A DNA stretch of 64,000 nucleotides from Ignelater luminosus (taxonomy: Eukaryota; Arthropoda; Insecta; Coleoptera; Elateridae): positions 1 to 64,000 of the forward strand of contig VTPC01000476.1 of NCBI GenBank assembly GCA_011009095.1. Reading direction: 5' to 3'. Position numbers and translations under genes: made by a program. The notes below the pieces were generated by a model that was not told the origin of the DNA, made no database searches, and worked only from the letters and a program-made list of their open reading frames with translations. Shown here piece by piece: positions 38,444 to 50,367 of this stretch (the stretch's first letter is position 1; every line of letters starts with the position of its first letter).

Positions 38444-41400
38444 TTTTATACATTTCTTCACGGCTGAAGTATTTGAAGTTGCATTGGATTCTTTCGACTA
38501 TATCGAGATTCCAGTTTTTAACTTTAATTGCCACTTAAACAGCAAGGTTAGTTAGAACAATTCATTGCAGGGTCAACATATTTTGAATAATAATTCCAAT
38601 TTACATATGGTTTTATATGTGTGTATCGTTAGGAACTTGCGTGTTACGTTAGCTGTCATTCTTTCCGTTACTTTATGTTTTATATTCAAAATGGAAGAAT
38701 TCGAATATGAATTACAATTAATAGTATTACCTACAATAATTTAGTTTTTCGATTAAGGATTTGATACAGTTAAAATATACAATCTAACTAAAATGTAATT
38801 AAAAAAAGTTAAGTAATCACGTAATCACATTGAAATTTTTCTTGTACATGTGACGTAGGGAATTTTATATCTTTATGTTTTCGAAGAAACTGTCAAATAT
38901 GCAGTGTCGATTTTTATTTTCTTGTTGGTAATTTAGTCTGCGCATTAATAATAATAATAATAGTTGTTGAAATTCGTTCGTTGGGTACGCTTGTTTTACA
39001 GTAATTTTGCTAGTAAGTTAATGAAGAATTTTTACAACGAATTTGACTGAATAGTACTTATAAAATAATTGTAAGTGTTTAATTCCCCCTAAAGTGTTTG
39101 TTGTTTAATATTTATTTCTAATATAACTAACAGGGATTTGGTTAGAATGGAGTTTGTTTTGGCTGCTTAGCTTTTTGTTTATTGTATTTTTTAGTTTTAA
39201 AACGTTTTTAATGTTGTAAGTGATCTGTAACGTTATTGTTTTTCAGTAGCTTGTTTTTATTTATTTTTATTTGAGTTTCGTTGCGTAATAAGATGCTTTT
39301 CTTTTGATTTTATTTCTACAGTTGAATAACTAGGGTTGGGCATCTTTTCTATTTCATGAAAATAATGTAAAAGAATAAAATTAGCAGTGTTTATTTGTGA
39401 TGACGTTTTTCTTGGTGCTTTTTAATATCCAGAATTTAATAGTGACCTGTTATTATTATGGTGGAAATTCCTGAGGATAAATTTTTTATGCCCAAATCAC
39501 AATCGTAAGGATTTACATTTAATTTTAAGTAATGTTCAAAACTGTAGTGGTTTCTAGTAAAATCTAAAATATCTGTTAGTTATTTTCAAAAGAATTTCAA
39601 TAAAATTCATATTAATTTAAAACAATTTTTCATACATTGTCAATTAAAATGCAGTATGAGTCAACAGCCATTTTCAACATGATAGGATTTTCCCAGGGAA
39701 AGATATTTTTACTGTTCTCATAAAAAACATTTCTTGATAAATTCTATTAGCAGAAACATAAAGACTTAACACAATTAACACTAGTTTTTATATTATAGTA
39801 AATTTAAAACTGACTAAAAACAGCTTTATCAAAAGGAAATTTTGTGGTCAGATTATAAATTTATAAAATTGCTTAGGTGCCTTAAATCAGTTTTATTAAT
39901 ACATAAGTCTAGTTGAATATCCATATTATTGTAGATGCAACTTGAAACATAATTACTTATTTGAACAAGTAAATAAAGTGAGGTTATAATTGCCAGTAAT
40001 TTTCCAAGTTGATTCATTCAGTTTTATTAGGAAATTTTAGCAAAATGTATAGTAAATATATGGTAATGTTATTTGTATGGTGTATACAAATGATTATAAT
40101 TCCATTACTGTTCATTTCTAAATCACGGAAAACAGAGATCAGTTTCAATCTTTTGAACATACAGAGTATTTACCGAAAAGTTTATTAATTTCTAATTTGT
40201 CAAATATAAATTACAATGCATGAAAACTGTATAAATAATTTTATTTCTGCTTCACTTACGAGTTAAGATTGATCCATACCAGATTATAAAATATGAGTAA
40301 ACCATACAAGAACTAAAAATTTCTTTGTAATGGTCTTCGACAATGGGAAGAAAATGAATCAGTAACGTTGCTTAATTTCTGAAGTTTGTTTGCCACCAAC
40401 GCCCACAAACACAAAATGTATTCTATGTAATGTTTTTAGAGTGCAAATATTAGATTAGATTAGCACATTATTGAAAACAAATTCACAAGCTTTTCATATA
40501 CAAACAAATAACAAAATTTTAATTTTAACAAATGCAAATTTCAAGGTTAACTTCTATATTATTTCAATTACTTATGAAATGTCTTTCCAGTTTTTTCTTT
40601 TCACTGGGCGACTTGAAGTTTCAAACACAACAGTTTTTTATGTTTGTTACGTTACTCTTCAAATTACATTTCTGAAGATTTTGCTGCCACTAAAATACTT
40701 TTATTTGCCATCAAAAAGTTTCAATTTTATCGACATACTACCAGTTCTCTCTCTCACCTAGTCATAGGTAACCATTAAAAAGTCATGTTGGTAGAAGCTT
40801 GTTTTTTTCTTTATTTTGAAAGGAAAATGAGAGAACTGAAAAATTTAACATTTTAAAAAAATTCATTGCTAACGTGTTGCTCTATAAAATTAATACAAGG
40901 CATGTTTTGTTTGAATTGATTCTAGTAATAGTGGAATTATTATTTTTGATAAAAGGATTTTGAAAACAAACATTAAGTAAAAGCTTAAGCTACGCTATTA
41001 TGACAGTAGGTTAATTCAATTCTAATAGGATTCGCGAACATTTTTAGGTTATTATATCTCCATGATGTTCAATTCTCATCATTCCAGATTGAAACACAGA
41101 ATCACTATTATTCCTTCGTTCAAGCTTGATAGTAAAATTTAACATTGTTCAATTATTTGTTAGTTTTTCTTATTTGTTGTATTTTGATTAGTTTATTAAA
41201 TTGAAAATTTCAGGTTTGAAGTTTATATGAAAACTAGTTATGATATGTACATTTTGAAATGCAAAATAATTATGTTACGTGTTTATTTTATTTAATGGTT
41301 GTTATATTTTTATCGTGGACATGAATTCGTTGGTTATACAACTTTCTAAATAAACATCGTCGATTATTCATTGATGCATTTATTTACATTTAAAGTGTAT

Positions 41401-41632
41401 TTATTGATAAAAACAAAAAGTATCATAAATGTAAAAAACACACAACTAGTAGAAAAAAAATTGAACAAATTTATCAAAAGAAAAAAACAAAACAGTATTA
41501 GGTGTTCAATTGTATGCATAGCTACAGTTTGTAAATAAAGTTATCAAACAGGTAAAAAAAAGGGAAACAATAAAATCGTATTTTTAAATGTTAAATCGCT
41601 TATGTCTCGTAATCGAAGAGGTTGCAGACATA
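38444..41632. other. Upstream region of TMEM68 and unassigned DNA
   Basis: Includes the presumed TMEM68 promoter just above 38443. A 96-codon plus-strand frame at 40471..40761 has no recognisable motif and AT-driven composition. I see nothing else. Confidence 0.4.
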
Positions 41633-43195
41633 CAGTTGCTCAAAGTGAAACTCGGACGCTGTTATGGAAATGTATAATTATTAATAAATTAAAAAATAAT
41701 ATTACAATAAATTGAAATAAAGTAGATACTCTATTTAATGGCAGTTTACTGTATACATTTAATAAAAGAAAAATCAATAAATTCAAAAAAATAAAGCAAA
41801 AAAATAATTAATTCTAAATTAAATACAAACTTAATATCAAAATAAAACTCGGACAATCACAGAAATTATAATTAAAACTTATATAACAAGCAATTATTTT
41901 AAAATCAATACTTTGTGGGAAGGCCTTTACTCTTTTTGACACTTTCTAATCTTTTGGGCATTGATCTAACTATTTTCTCACATAAGGCAGGAGGTATCTT
42001 TTTCCATTCTTCAAGAATTACCCTTTTTAGGTCTGTTCTTGAAGAAATAGTGTGTTTCCGCACCTGTATTTTCAAATAGCTCCATAGATTTTCTATAGCA
42101 ATAATATCAGGAGACTGTGGAGGTGTTTCCAAGACATGCAGGCAATTATAAAGCAACCAAGACCGTATTTTGTAAGCCTTATGTTTTGGATCGTTGTCCT
42201 GATAAAAATAAAAATCATCACTGATTCCTAATTTTTGTACGCTTTCGTGAAGATTCTTTTTTTAAAATTGCTAAATACACGTCCTTATTCATTATTCCAT
42301 CAATTATTTGTAATTTTCCAGGACCAGCAGCTGACATGCAGCCCCATACCATTACCGATCCTCCACCGTGTTTGACGGTCGGCTTTAAATTCTGCCGCCG
42401 CAACTCTTCATTTGCTTTTCTCCAGATGTAGGTGCTACTGCCAGACCCAAAAATATTAATTTTACTTTCATCAGCGAATAACACCCGATTTCAAAAGGAA
42501 AAATCTTTATTTGAGTGCTCCTTAGCCAACTTCAATCTTTTAATTCTATTTGTTTTACTAATGTATGGCTGTTTGAGGACAACTCGTCCATTAAATTGAT
42601 GTTTCCTTAAAATAATCTTTATAGTTTTGGGGTGTGCTTTTTTACCAAGATATTTTTCTACTTCGACCGCCAGTTTGGGAGCACTCAATTTCGGATTTTT
42701 CGTTATTTGGCTTTCGTAAACCGGCTTATGATATTACGAAGTGTAGAATGACTACGATCAACTATTTCTCCAATTTACCTAACTGTTTTACCCTTATTGT
42801 GATGCTTCAGAATTCTCTTAGTTAGATAGACGTTTGACCACGTTGTCTTCCCATTTTTGTAAAACTACACTAATATAGACGGTTTGTAGTAGAAACCAAA
42901 TTTGAACTAAAATTTTCAACATTATCGAAAATGTGCCGTGCACGCCGGTTAGATAAGACAAGCTATCGATACCGTCCGAGTTTCATTTTGATGTTAAATT
43001 TACTATCATTTCTTTGATATTCTATAATGATTATGACTAACGAAAATTAATTTTGTTATTTTCAAAAAAATCTAATGCTGGCTCCTTTATTGATCCATAA
43101 GTATGATAATTTTATTTCTCAGGCAAAATCTTTGTTGTAATTTTTAGAGAAAATCTATTTATATTTAATTGTCCGACTTTCACGTTGAGCAACTG
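41633..43195 (-). mobile_element. Tc1-like transposon with IR/DR ends
   Basis: Outer inverted termini CAGTTGCTCAAAGTGAAACT (41633) and the complement of CAGTTGCTCAACGTGAAAGT (ending 43195) are flanked by TA (41631..41632 and 43196..43197). Inner copies of the AAACTCGGAC motif occur at about 41845 and, inverted, at about 42973..42983, giving the repeated IR/DR layout known from Tc3, Minos and Sleeping Beauty-type elements. The 1563-bp size and minus-strand transposase agree with a full-length Tc1 element. Confidence 0.88.
41905..42854 (-). pseudogene. Tc1-family transposase, broken
   Basis: Read on the minus strand: N-terminal helix-turn-helix region (WSNVYLTKRILKHHNKG, then IGEIVDRSHSTLRNIISRF) interrupted by stops and frame changes; SAPKLAVEVEKYLGKKAHPK; catalytic blocks VLFADESKINIFG, YQDNDPKHKAYKIRSWL and QSPDIIAIENLW. 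Thirty-four residues separate the second Asp from the Glu, the DD34E signature of Tc1. Lesions I can see: a TGA where Trp is expected in DFSFWNRV (near 42493), a one-base shift in an A run near 42260, a frame change close to the start, and a TAA in the helix-turn-helix region. The copy cannot encode active enzyme but is otherwise complete, so it is fairly young. Confidence 0.9.
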
Positions 43196-43899
43196 TATGT
43201 TTATATGAATTATTTTTCTTATTTTGCATCAAAAAATATGTCTGTAAAGTTTACTCTGTATAGTACAGGGGGATATGTAACGCGCATTTTCAATCCTAGT
43301 TACCTCATATGCAGTACATATCCTCAGGGGGATGTACAGATTGTTATGACGATTAATCTTAACTTTTGAGTTAAGTAAGATTAGAAGTACTATTCACTAT
43401 CTTTGTGTGGAAATTCATGCTGGAAGCATGCTTTATTAGTTTTATGTACTGCAAATACCAAGGCATGCAGAAAGAATACTGAAACTTGCTTCTAAACAAA
43501 TAGATGAAATTAATGAGACGGAAATATTTGAAACTGTTCCACACTGTTCTTATTAGAATTATGCTAAGGAATCGTTTTTAGTTTCCGTAACGAAAGTTTT
43601 CAATTCACAAATATTAGTTTTTGTATTCAATGATAACTTATTTGCAGTACTAGACTCCAGAGATATGTACTGCTTGTGACTTAAATAATACATAATATTA
43701 GAATGCAGATCTCTGCATAAAAATGATCTTAGAGTTTGATTAGAGAGTTGTAGATTGCAATTTTTACAGTTGCTTGTTACATAACCCCGGGGGTATGTAT
43801 CGCGTACATGTAAACATATCGTACAATGCTCCAGGAATATGTAATTATATGCATTTATTCTTAATGCCACTGTCAAGGTATTAATTATAGTATGTATCT
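43196..43899. other. Region with repeated G-run motifs
   Basis: Three similar motifs occur here: ACAGGGGGATATGTAACGCG at 43266, TCAGGGGGATGTACA at 43325 and CCCGGGGGTATGTATCGCG at 43786. Frames at 43169..43369 and 43559..43909 overlap them. The lower part of the second frame adjoins the transposase relic 43900..44215. I assign no function. Confidence 0.35.
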
Positions 43900-44215
43900 C
43901 TTCACACAACTACCAATTCATCAACACTTTTTATACTTTTGGACATCTTTCTTGAATTAAATTTCATTAATGCCCCATATTGTTCAATGAGCCATAACTC
44001 AAGTATGAAATTTATATTATGATCTTTGGACAATTTCACAGTTAATTTTGCACAGTGGGCTGATGCCAGATCAGACTGAAATATTGTTGATCCATTATGT
44101 TTTTGAATAAATGGCCAACGTTTTTATAAACATTCTTTCACATAGGGATCTGTGTTTATAGTACCTTTACAGAAATACTGAGTGCTTTTTTTTGGTACTG
44201 TCGTAGAGCTTGCCA
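43900..44215 (-). pseudogene. Tc1/mariner-superfamily transposase relic
   Basis: On the minus strand the peptide DPYVKECL, stop, KRWPFIQKHNGSTIFQSDLA followed by SAHCAKLTVKL resembles the second catalytic block of DDE transposases whose consensus there is 'FWPDLASAHYA'; later LIEQYGALMKFNSRKMSK matches the third block 'PIEQYWALMK'. It is the same broad type as the DD37E relic at 52636. Only the C-terminal half remains, with stops, and no termini were identified. Confidence 0.65.
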
Positions 44216-44421
44216 TATAAGAATTTTTTCTCCAAATTTTCCAATCCCTATATGTTAGGGTTGTTTAATGTACAACCAGGAGCTATAAAATGAAACTGGA
44301 CTGGGTAATGTTAAAAAATGCAATTTTTGCTACTTGTGTATATTATAATAAAGTTTACACCATTTTGACAAAAACTTTTGAATGCATCTTTTCATTTTTT
44401 TTCATTACGCTCGACAAACTA

Positions 44422-46405
44422 CAGTGTGTTAATTTTGAAACGATCCACTTTTAATATCTTGTAAACAAATGAAGATATCGAAATAAGAAAAAACACGAGA
44501 ATCTATGAAGGGGGGATATTAGAATACATAATTAACTCGTTCATCGAGGTCGCTGTGTTCGCTCAGTTTTGATACATTGTTAAAAAAATTATAATAGCAT
44601 TGTTTAGTCAAGACAAAATTCAAATCAGCCTACTTGATCGAAAGTTATAGCACAAAACGTCTCATTTTAGTTAAGAATTTAAATTGCGTTAGCTAGATAA
44701 ATAAACGCATTTCAGCTGTTTTAGTGTCTATTTCAGATACAAAACAGATGAATATAGGCATTTCTAATTGATACGATAGAAGGTAAAAGTAGAAGTGAAG
44801 AAATAACATGAATAATGTAAAGCAACTTTTGAAGACAATACCTAGACGTAGCAACTCATGGTAATAATTCAATTCACCTTATGCAATGCAAAACATGCAA
44901 AGTTGCACTTGTTTTTCATCTAAAGTACATATATTAAAATGTGCCTTAACCTTTGTTGTTATAATGAGACGTTTTGTGTAGTAACTTTGAATCAAGTTGG
45001 CCAATTCAATTGCTTCAGTGATAATTCTCTGAATGAAGAATAAGTGCTACTACACGTATTTAAAGTCGAATAACGTGAATTGAGTTACTAATGTAAATTG
45101 TTAGATAAAGTACATTTTTTGAAGGATTGCCCATTTTCTGTTGTTCTGACTTTCTATTGATGACAGTTCAATTTAAATTATTCAATTAAAGATGTCTACG
45201 TTCATCGGTTTCACATCTGAAATAAGCACCAAAACAAATAAAATGCGTTTGTTTACTCATCACTAAAACGAGACGTCTTGTGCTGTAACTTGCGATCTAG
45301 CAGGCCGATTTAAATTTTGTTTTTGCTAAAAGATTGATATTGTTATTTCCTTTTCAAGGATGTATCACAAGTGGTGGGGTATCATTCAAGATCTTGAGGT
45401 TATGAATGAGTCAATTATGAATTCTAATGTCCCCCTCCATGAATATACAGTGTGTCCATATTTCGATGTTCACTATTGGGATCTTGGAAATTGTAAGAGA
45501 TACGAAGTCGGTTAAATTAGAAAAGTTTTGGCTATTTTGGAGATCAGTTTACTTGTGCTTTTGTTTTTTCAAAAAAGTTCACGGCTTACTAGATATTTGC
45601 TAAAAACAAAATTATCTAATTTTTTTTTAAGTGAAATATCTCAGGAACGAGCAAAGATAGAAAAGAACAGCAAAGAGGGTGTTTTAGAGAATTTACTCCG
45701 AAACACAAAAAAGTTATTTTCGCAATTGTCTTTTGTTTTACTTCGGCGGTGAAATGTAAATCCACATTTTTTCTAATGGGACGCCTACTTAAATTTTATA
45801 TTACTGAACTGCACGCCTTAAACGCTTCTATTCTTTTGTTTTACCGAGTTACGAAGTGAAAATTATTTTTCATCATAGTGTGCCATAACATCTAACACAC
45901 AGTCGTGGAGTTTTATCAAAGAAATTCATTTGTTATGCAAAAATCGCCAAAGCAAAATAAATACGCTTTTATGGTGCATTAGCTGCTTATTTGATGCTAT
46001 CTGTGAATGCTCAGTAAAGTATCTTAAAAGCGTATTTTGTTTTGTTTTAGCAATTGTTACATAACAAATGTAATTTATCTGACAAAAATCAGTGATTTTC
46101 ATATATTAAAGCCATGGCACACTAAGTGGGAAATTCTTTTATTTTAAAAAAAATAAGATAATTTCGTTTTTAGCAAATATCTAGTAAGCTGTGAACTTTT
46201 TTGAAAAAACAAAAGCATAAGTAAACTGATCTCCAAAATAGCCAAAACTTTTCTAATTTAACCGACTTCGTATCTCTTACAATTTCCGAGATCCCAATAA
46301 TGAGCATTGAAATGTGGACATACTGTATTGACATCTTTTCTTATTTGGATATCTTCCATTGTTTATGAGATATTAAGGGTGGATCGTTTTAAAATGAACA
46401 CACTA
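44422..46405. repeat. Long-arm foldback element, split by a nested foldback
   Basis: Left terminus CAGTGTGTTAATTTTGAAAC at 44422; right terminus, inverted, GTTTTAAAATGAACACACTA ending at 46405; TA on both sides (44420..44421, 46406..46407). The left arm runs on through GAAGGGGGGATATTAGAATA and its partner is found at 45395..45445, then interrupted by the element 45448..46325, then resumed at 46328..46405. Removing the insert leaves about 1.1 kb. Its core (44630..45390) is the repeat also present in EFR3 intron 2. No protein is encoded. Confidence 0.75.
45448..46325. repeat. Nested foldback element
   Basis: Termini CAGTGTGTCCATATTTCGAT (45448) and its inverted copy ending ATGTGGACATACTG (46325), with TA at 45446..45447 and 46326..46327. 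Arms of about 190 bp match closely (GTTTACTTGTGCTTTTGTTT left, AAACAAAAGCATAAGTAAAC right, 46207 onward). The arm shares GGGATCTTGGAAA, GTAAGAGATAC and TCGGTTAAA with the elements at 48006 and 62395, so these are related families. The 74-codon frame at 45528 is arm sequence. Confidence 0.85.
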
Positions 46406-46407
46406 TA

Positions 46408-47640
46408 TGAAAATTCGATAACGCATATAAGATTATCAACTGCATTATACGATGGTCGTAAATTAAAACCTCGCAGTTGCTACCCATTACCCAACTTTCT
46501 TTACAAACACATTGCTAATATTGCAGAACTTTTTTATCACCCCTTAAGTGGCAGGTGTCATCACTGGGGATATGGGGGAGTTGGGCTAGCTCATTACCCT
46601 AAAGAAAATTATTACGACACTGATAAATTAAAAAAAAATTCTATTTTTGGAGTCAACAATCGATTTGGCAAAAAAAGTCGCTCTAGCATTTTTCCCATAG
46701 AATGCTTCATTTTCTAATAAAATTGGATTTTCCAAAACACCCCTCAAATTAAATGGGCTGTGGTAAGGTCATCTGTTATTTCAAAAATAAAATACAAGTA
46801 ATCGCATCACATTCTTCAACAAAAATTAAATCTTCTTTGCCATGTACATAACTTTCTTTTCTAAAGTACACGGTTTCCAAAATACAGAATGTCAAAGTCT
46901 AATTTACAATTTCTTGTTTTTAATTAAACTTTGACACCCTTTGCCATTCTATAGTCAAATTATATACTTGATATGTGTAACACCAAACACGTGTAGCACT
47001 ATGGTAACTTCCATACTTGCACACGTTTGCCATTACTCTTAGCATGTAATTTGACTATGAGTATGGCAGCTTGCATCTTGGAAACGGTGCACGTTAGGGA
47101 AAAGAGTTGTATGACAAAGTAGGTTTAATTTCTGTCAAGGAATGTAATGCGAATAATTGCATTTTGTTTTTAAAATAATGTATGACCTTACCATAGTAGG
47201 TCGCTGAATTTGAGAAGTTTCGAGAAATCCAGTTTTACTTGAAAATGATGCATTCTAGTGAAAAATGCAAGAGCGACCTCTTTTACCAAATCGGTTGTTG
47301 ATTTCAAAAATAAAGTCTTTTAATTTTTCAGCAGCATAAAGATTTTCTTTAGGGTAATGAGCTAAATTTAAATGAAACTTCAACACCTTGTGTCTCAGAA
47401 ACAGTTGAGTTTGAGACGTCGTCCAATTCTATGTCGACAGCATAAAATTATGTTTTCTTGTATACATTTGTTTTTGCAAGCCAGGGGAGGCAAATGACCC
47501 CACTTGCCCCCCCCCCCGTCCGGGCGCCCTTGTTGACCAAGATCATAAGTGCGTAGTATCACGAATTCATTATAACATCGATACAGCTTTATAATTGTCA
47601 ACTTTTGACATTGACGAGATTTGTTGGCCAACTTCATTTT
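46408..47640. other. Unassigned sequence between foldback elements
   Basis: The 136-codon frame starting at 46307 begins within foldback termini and has no recognisable domain, so I treat it as fortuitous. A C run of ten lies at about 47507..47517. About 90 bp at 47534..47625 recur at 63472..63552 (CATTATAACATCGATACA, CAACTTTTGACATTGAC). Confidence 0.4.
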
Positions 47641-47913
47641 CAACGAACTCCGAAGGAGTCCTTACTGAATTTGCCAAGTCTGTCTGTCTGTATGGCTGTA
47701 TGTCTGTATGTCCGCATTTTTTGTCAAATTTTGAAATTTTGACTTCAGATTTGGATTCTACATCAAAAACTAAAGACGTGGTATCTTCATTTTTTGATCA
47801 CTCTTCGGGAGTTAATAAGGCAAGCGTGTACTTTTAGTTTTTTGATATCACCTCGGGAACATGGTCAAAATGGCTGCCGAAGTCTGAAAAAAGTAAGAAA
47901 ACGGAGTTCGTTG
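47641..47913. repeat. Small repeat bounded by a perfect 12-bp inverted repeat
   Basis: CAACGAACTCCG at 47641..47652 is exactly complementary to CGGAGTTCGTTG at 47902..47913. Just inside the left end ACTCCGAAGGAGT is itself palindromic, and a TCTGTCTGTCTGTATG tract follows at about 47682. This arrangement resembles short nonautonomous elements, but target duplications were not clear. Confidence 0.5.
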
Positions 47914-48005
47914 TGGTTATGCTTTGCATTCCCAGATGTTTTAATCTACTGTCAATGGTTTTTACTATTTTCTTTAAAATATGGTCGTACAAAAAGTATT
48001 GTATA

Positions 48006-48921
48006 TAGTGTGTCCAAGATGAGGATGCACAGCATGGGGATCTTGGAAACAGTAAGAGATACAGGATCGGTTAAATGGAATGAAAGTTGGCTATTTATAG
48101 GACCTTTTTGTTGGCGTTTGCAAAATCTAGATATCTTGGATAGTTTCAGAAATATTTAAAAAAAAGTAGGTTTCTCGATTTTCGTTATTATTTTTTCTTT
48201 CCTTTATTTGAAGAGATATCAGAAAACTAAAACCACTTTTCAATTGCCACTTTTTGTTCTATATTAAAATACGCTAACAAAATTCCTGTACGTTTCGGTT
48301 TAGAGTAACCATCATCAACCTCATTTTTTTAAATAGGCGTATAAACAATTGAAAATTGTTTTGGATAGCTCTTGTTGTCACGATTTTAATGATGTAAACA
48401 TGATAGGGTTATTTTGGTTTTGATTTTTTTGTGTTGCATGCTGCTGTGACCAACTAATAATTGCTGTTCGTCTTAAAAATTTTGGTTGAGCACATGATTC
48501 TTGATATAACCCCAGAAGAAAGAAATCTAACGGTGTTAGATCAGATAATTGTGCAGGCCAGGGTACTGCAGAATGCAGAATTTATAGCATAAGAAATCAA
48601 AATAACCCTATTATGAGGTTGGTGATGGTTACTCAAAATCGAAACATTGTACAGGAATTCTGTTAGCGTATTTTAATAGAGAACAAAAGTGGCAATGGAA
48701 AAGTGGTTTTAGTTTTCCGATATCTCTTCAAATAAAGAAAAGAACAAATAATAAGGAAAATTGTAAAATCTACTTTTTGTTAAATATCTCTGAAACTATC
48801 CAAGATATCTAGATTTTGCAAAGGTCCTATAAATAGCCAACTTTCATCCCATTTAACCAGTCTTGTATCTCTTACCGTTTACAAGATCCACATGCTGTGC
48901 ATCCTTATGTTGGACACACTG
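48006..48921 (-). repeat. Foldback element with antisense transposase scrap
   Basis: Termini TAGTGTGTCCAAGATGAGGA at 48006 and the complement of CAGTGTGTCCAACATAAGGA ending at 48921; TA flanks both. Arms extend for about 200..300 bp (GGGATCTTGGAAACAGTAAG, CTTTTTGTTGGCGTTTGCAA). The middle (about 48425..48600) contains, on the minus strand, the remains of a transposase tail also visible in the sister copy at 62395..63390, which lies in the opposite orientation. Confidence 0.8.
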
Positions 48922-48974
48922 TATAACTGTGTGTAAGTGTATAAGTGTAGTGTCTTTTTTTAACTCTTGTTATA

Positions 48975-50367
48975 CAGAGTGTATGTAAATGGCGCATAAT
49001 AAGTATATCACGTTATTCTACATCATAGACTGATAAAGAAATTCTAATACCATTACAACGATAACCTCCTCATTACGGAGTTATTAACATTCCTAATTGT
49101 CTTTTGAATTTTTCTATTTTAGAAACCTGCAATTTAATTGATGTAAATATAGAAAAGTTTACACAATTGCCACTGTTTCCAGGCAAGTAATGACATTTGT
49201 CATTTTCTTACATTTCGAATTCTTCAATTTGACATTTTGAACTGCATCAGTTCTGCAACAATTAGTGCAATTAGTTTCGTTTGTGTTAATTTGTTTGTTA
49301 AAAATATTACTATGTTCTTTTTGTTTTTTCTTGTCTCACTTTTATATGTGTTTGTGGTGTTTAGACTGTTAAATATTTAGTTTATAGTTCCTTGTTCTTA
49401 GAATTTTAAGTAAGTTTTTGTCATGGTGTACAGTTTCAATGAGTGCCAAAGTGACTTTAGAGCTGCTCAAATATTATACATGTAGCGATATTCAAATAGA
49501 AGGCATCCAAACGCAAACGTTATTCAACAATTAGATCTTAAGCAGATAGAGGCCACCCACGAAATGTACTACTGCCACAGGTTGAAGAGAACATTTTAAA
49601 CTCATTTGATAATGATCCAAGCTATATGAACGGATAATGTCTGCCATAGTAGTATTCACAAAACTTTGAAGGAAAATGGTCTACACCCATATCAGTTTCA
49701 AAAGGTTCAGGCATCGCTTGAGATTCTGCCGATGCAATTCCAGGATTTATTGAGAAAGTTTTGTGGACAGATGAATCAATGTTTACACGACAATATGCAT
49801 CTGTGGGCTGATGAAAATCCTCATACCATCTATCAGCACAGCCATCAATTTAGATTTAGTGTTAATGTATGGGTTGGAATTATTGGAAATGCTTTAATTG
49901 GGCCTCATATTTTACCTCCTAGATTAAATGAAGACAATTCTGTAGACTTCTTTGAAAATAATCTATTGAACTTATTAATATTCTGTACTCCATTAGAAGA
50001 GACATGTGGTTCCAAATGGATGGAGCTCTGGCACACTGGGGTGTTCAAATGAGACAATGACTAAATGAAACATATCCAAACAAATGTATTAGGCACATTG
50101 GTCCAGTAGTGTGGCCTCTTAGAAGTCCAAATGTAAACCCATAGGACTTCTTGTGGGGTACCTTAAAGACTAGTTTATGAAAAAGAAATTTGAGCAGAAC
50201 AAGAGTTAATTCAACGAATACATAACGTCAGTGTGGTGATTACAAATAATATATGTTGCAAAATATGGAAACAAGCATATTATGCCGAATTGGAAAATTC
50301 CAAGAAGTTAATGGTACTCACATTGAAAATTTATTATAACATTATTTTTACTAAAATAATAGAATAA
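48975..50367 (+). mobile_element. Tc1/mariner-type element, one end visible
   Basis: CAGAGTGTATGTAAATGGCG at 48975 directly after TA is a likely left terminus. The transposase relic 49423..50367 follows in the same direction. I did not find the inverted partner within several hundred bases after the gene, so the right end is probably lost or diverged; the end coordinate is the end of the coding relic. Confidence 0.55.
49423..50367 (+). pseudogene. DDD transposase relic with DUF4817-like N terminus
   Basis: The frame opens MVYSFNECQSDFRAAQILY, the helix-turn-helix region often annotated DUF4817 in arthropod transposases, then RYSNRRHPNANVIQQLD after a stop. Catalytic blocks follow: LWTDESMFTRQYAS (shifted frames), HQFRFSVNVWVGIIGNALIG with GPHILPPRLNEDNSVDFFEN, FQMDGA.AHWGVQMRQ, and WPLRSPNVNP, stop, DFFLWG. 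These are a DD(D) set in the IS630-Tc1-mariner group. Stops and frame changes are spread over the gene, including one inside the third catalytic block. The longest clean stretch is 128 codons (49666..50052). The product would be a cut-and-paste transposase; this copy is dead. Confidence 0.8.

Noticed and set aside
46307..46717. 136-codon frame as a gene
   Set aside because: It begins inside two foldback termini, crosses their borders and has no recognisable domain.
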